DNA of 6,563 nt from Euryarchaeota archaeon UBA88 (GTDB lineage: Archaea > Thermoplasmatota > Poseidoniia > Poseidoniales > Poseidoniaceae). The stretch spans positions 1-6,563 of the forward strand of contig DAME01000026.1 of NCBI GenBank assembly GCA_002499545.1, written 5' to 3'. The notes beneath the pieces were generated by a model. That model was not told the origin of the DNA and did not search any database. It saw only the letters and a list, made by a program, of their open reading frames with translations. Numbering within the stretch: position 1 is the first letter of the stretch; each line of letters begins with the position of its first letter. Made by a program: the position numbers and the translations under genes. Positions 5,491-6,563 of the stretch are shown in pieces.

Positions 5491-5498
5491 TTTTTATT
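5491..5498 (+). promoter_or_regulatory. TATA-like box of the nine-helix membrane protein gene
   Basis: TTTTTATT, preceded by GCTAAA, is centred about 27 bases before ATG 5522, predicting a leaderless transcript from that ATG. A second candidate, AGTATATG near 5478-5485, would instead start transcription near a GTG at 5507. Confidence 0.5.
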
Positions 5499-5521
5499 AC
5501 TGATTCGTGTTATCGGATTGC

Positions 5522-6529
5522 ATGGCTTTGATATTTAGTCGAATTAAATCTGCTCCTGCAGAAGGCTTGCTTATACTAACGACTCTGGTAACTCTGGTGT
5601 ATTCTGTGAATTTCATGTTCGCTTCCGGTTGCTATGTTACCGGTGGAGAAGGATGCTTTACCCTTTTGAGCAACAACACCACACCTTCAGATGCAGCATT
5701 TGGAAAAGGTGCTCCAGAATTTGCTTTCAATGGCATTCTGATGTTCGGTATCCTGATGTCGACACTCCTCATTCTCAATGAAGGGGCAAAAGGGAAGTGG
5801 ACAATCATGCTTCCAACACTGATTGGTTTCATTGTCGGAAGTATTGTTCTGTGGGCTATGTGGGAAGACAATGGTTCCAGTGAAATGCCAAAATTCGTTA
5901 CTCCGGTTATCACGCTGATCTACGCAGCAGCATACTACTTCTTGATGGCTGAAGATGAAGTCAATGACGGTCTAAGCGAGTTCAAGGTTGGACTTGGAGT
6001 TAAAGATCCAGTCGCCATTGTCGGGCTTTTGTTTGTAATCGCCACTGGTCTGTTCTACGTCGTTCGCCAAATCATCAATCCGGAATCGGTGATTGAAGCC
6101 GTCACAGCGGGTGAACTCTCCGACGGTCTTGGAGCACCTTCAAAGGTCACCGTCGCCTTCTCTGGGGCGTTGTTACTTGTCTATGTCTTATGGGCTGCTC
6201 TCATTCTCATGAAGGGTGCCAAAGGAATGTGGCCTGTTGCTCACCCTCCATTGTTTGCGTTCTTGACCGTCACGGTTGCCAACTACTTCGGCTTCGTCTT
6301 CGGACCTCTTCGTGTATTCTCAGAGCAGAACCAGATGGACGCATTAGCAGGTCCAATGACCATGTTGGTGTTCCTATTGGTCTACTTCCGCTTGCGCCCA
6401 GAAGGTATTGAGGACGGTATGACCATGCAAGGTGAACCTGCAGATGCCAAGAACTTCGACGTCATGTTCACCATTGTGACCATCGCCATTTGTGCTGCGT
6501 TCTTCGCAGTCAACATGATTCGCGGCTGA
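5522..6529 (+). CDS. unknown nine-helix membrane protein with internal duplication
   Basis: Protein of 335 residues that I cannot assign to a family. About nine membrane segments are visible (14-34, 69-87, 94-114, 125-142, 163-183, 209-229, 242-262, 275-291, 313-332). The basic N-terminus and the K-rich loops after helices 2 and 6 predict an inside N-terminus. The first outside loop (35-68) has C37 and C45, which could form a disulfide. Helices 1-4 and 5-8 are repeats: residues 69-93 and 213-237 align without gaps with 11 of 25 identical, including the shared GAKG-x-W. GAP lies before both helix 2 and helix 6, and an acidic DG motif follows helices 4 and 8 (149-150, 298-299). Helix 9 may be the start of a third unit. 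ATG 5522 is preferred because a TATA-like box lies 27 bases upstream and no Shine-Dalgarno is seen; GTG 5507 would add five residues. The gene is divergent from tspO. Transport or sensing is possible but unproven. Confidence 0.85.
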   Translation: MALIFSRIKSAPAEGLLILTTLVTLVYSVNFMFASGCYVTGGEGCFTLLSNNTTPSDAAFGKGAPEFAFNGILMFGILMSTLLILNEGAKGKWTIMLPTLIGFIVGSIVLWAMWEDNGSSEMPKFVTPVITLIYAAAYYFLMAEDEVNDGLSEFKVGLGVKDPVAIVGLLFVIATGLFYVVRQIINPESVIEAVTAGELSDGLGAPSKVTVAFSGALLLVYVLWAALILMKGAKGMWPVAHPPLFAFLTVTVANYFGFVFGPLRVFSEQNQMDALAGPMTMLVFLLVYFRLRPEGIEDGMTMQGEPADAKNFDVMFTIVTIAICAAFFAVNMIRG

Positions 6530-6563
6530 ACTGCGTCGCTTCATCGGTGTGAGAAAGCCTCAA

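Noticed and set aside
6530..6563. Final 34 bases after the nine-helix protein gene
   Set aside because: Too short to show a terminator or the start of another gene; nothing recognisable.

Overview
The window looks like a chromosomal segment of a euryarchaeon, most likely marine Group II (Candidatus Poseidoniales). Seen directly: an archaeal PCNA sliding clamp, a TFS-type RNA polymerase cleavage factor, Nop5 and archaeal fibrillarin, TATA-like boxes about 26 bases upstream of start codons, and intermediate GC. The placement in Group II is inference from this gene mix together with a bacterial-type Fpg/MutM; no rRNA gene is present to prove it. I see no mobile element, CRISPR array, rRNA or convincing tRNA.

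Bases 1-1156 hold PCNA (plus strand) facing TFS (minus strand), with a 45-base gap containing a small hairpin. Bases 1157-1296 are the divergent promoter region of TFS and the next block. Bases 1297-3949 are a tight plus-strand operon: Nop5, fibrillarin and Fpg/MutM, with gaps of 9 and 4 bases and Shine-Dalgarno sequences that overlap the preceding stop codons. Nop5 and fibrillarin are core proteins of the box C/D 2'-O-methylation RNP. The DNA glycosylase riding with them closely resembles alphaproteobacterial MutM and is probably an acquired gene.

The Fpg stop codon directly abuts the stop codon of a convergent LysE/RhtB-type exporter (3950-4576, minus), so the two share the palindrome TGATCA. 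Bases 4577-4977 hold a strong 11-bp inverted repeat in the exporter leader, a small 57-codon gene (4686-4859, minus) that has its own well-placed TATA-like box, and a string of T-tracts that probably terminate the upstream tspO transcript.

Bases 4978-6529 hold a divergent pair of membrane-protein genes: a short TspO/MBR family protein (minus) and an unrecognised protein of about nine membrane segments (plus). The latter has a clear internal duplication of a four-helix unit. The 163-base gap between them contains both promoters and a short palindrome. The most interesting items are the duplicated membrane protein, the small basic protein, the hairpin that buries a perfect Shine-Dalgarno sequence ahead of the exporter, the alphaproteobacterial-like MutM in an rRNA-modification operon, and the TspO that lacks the usual first helix.
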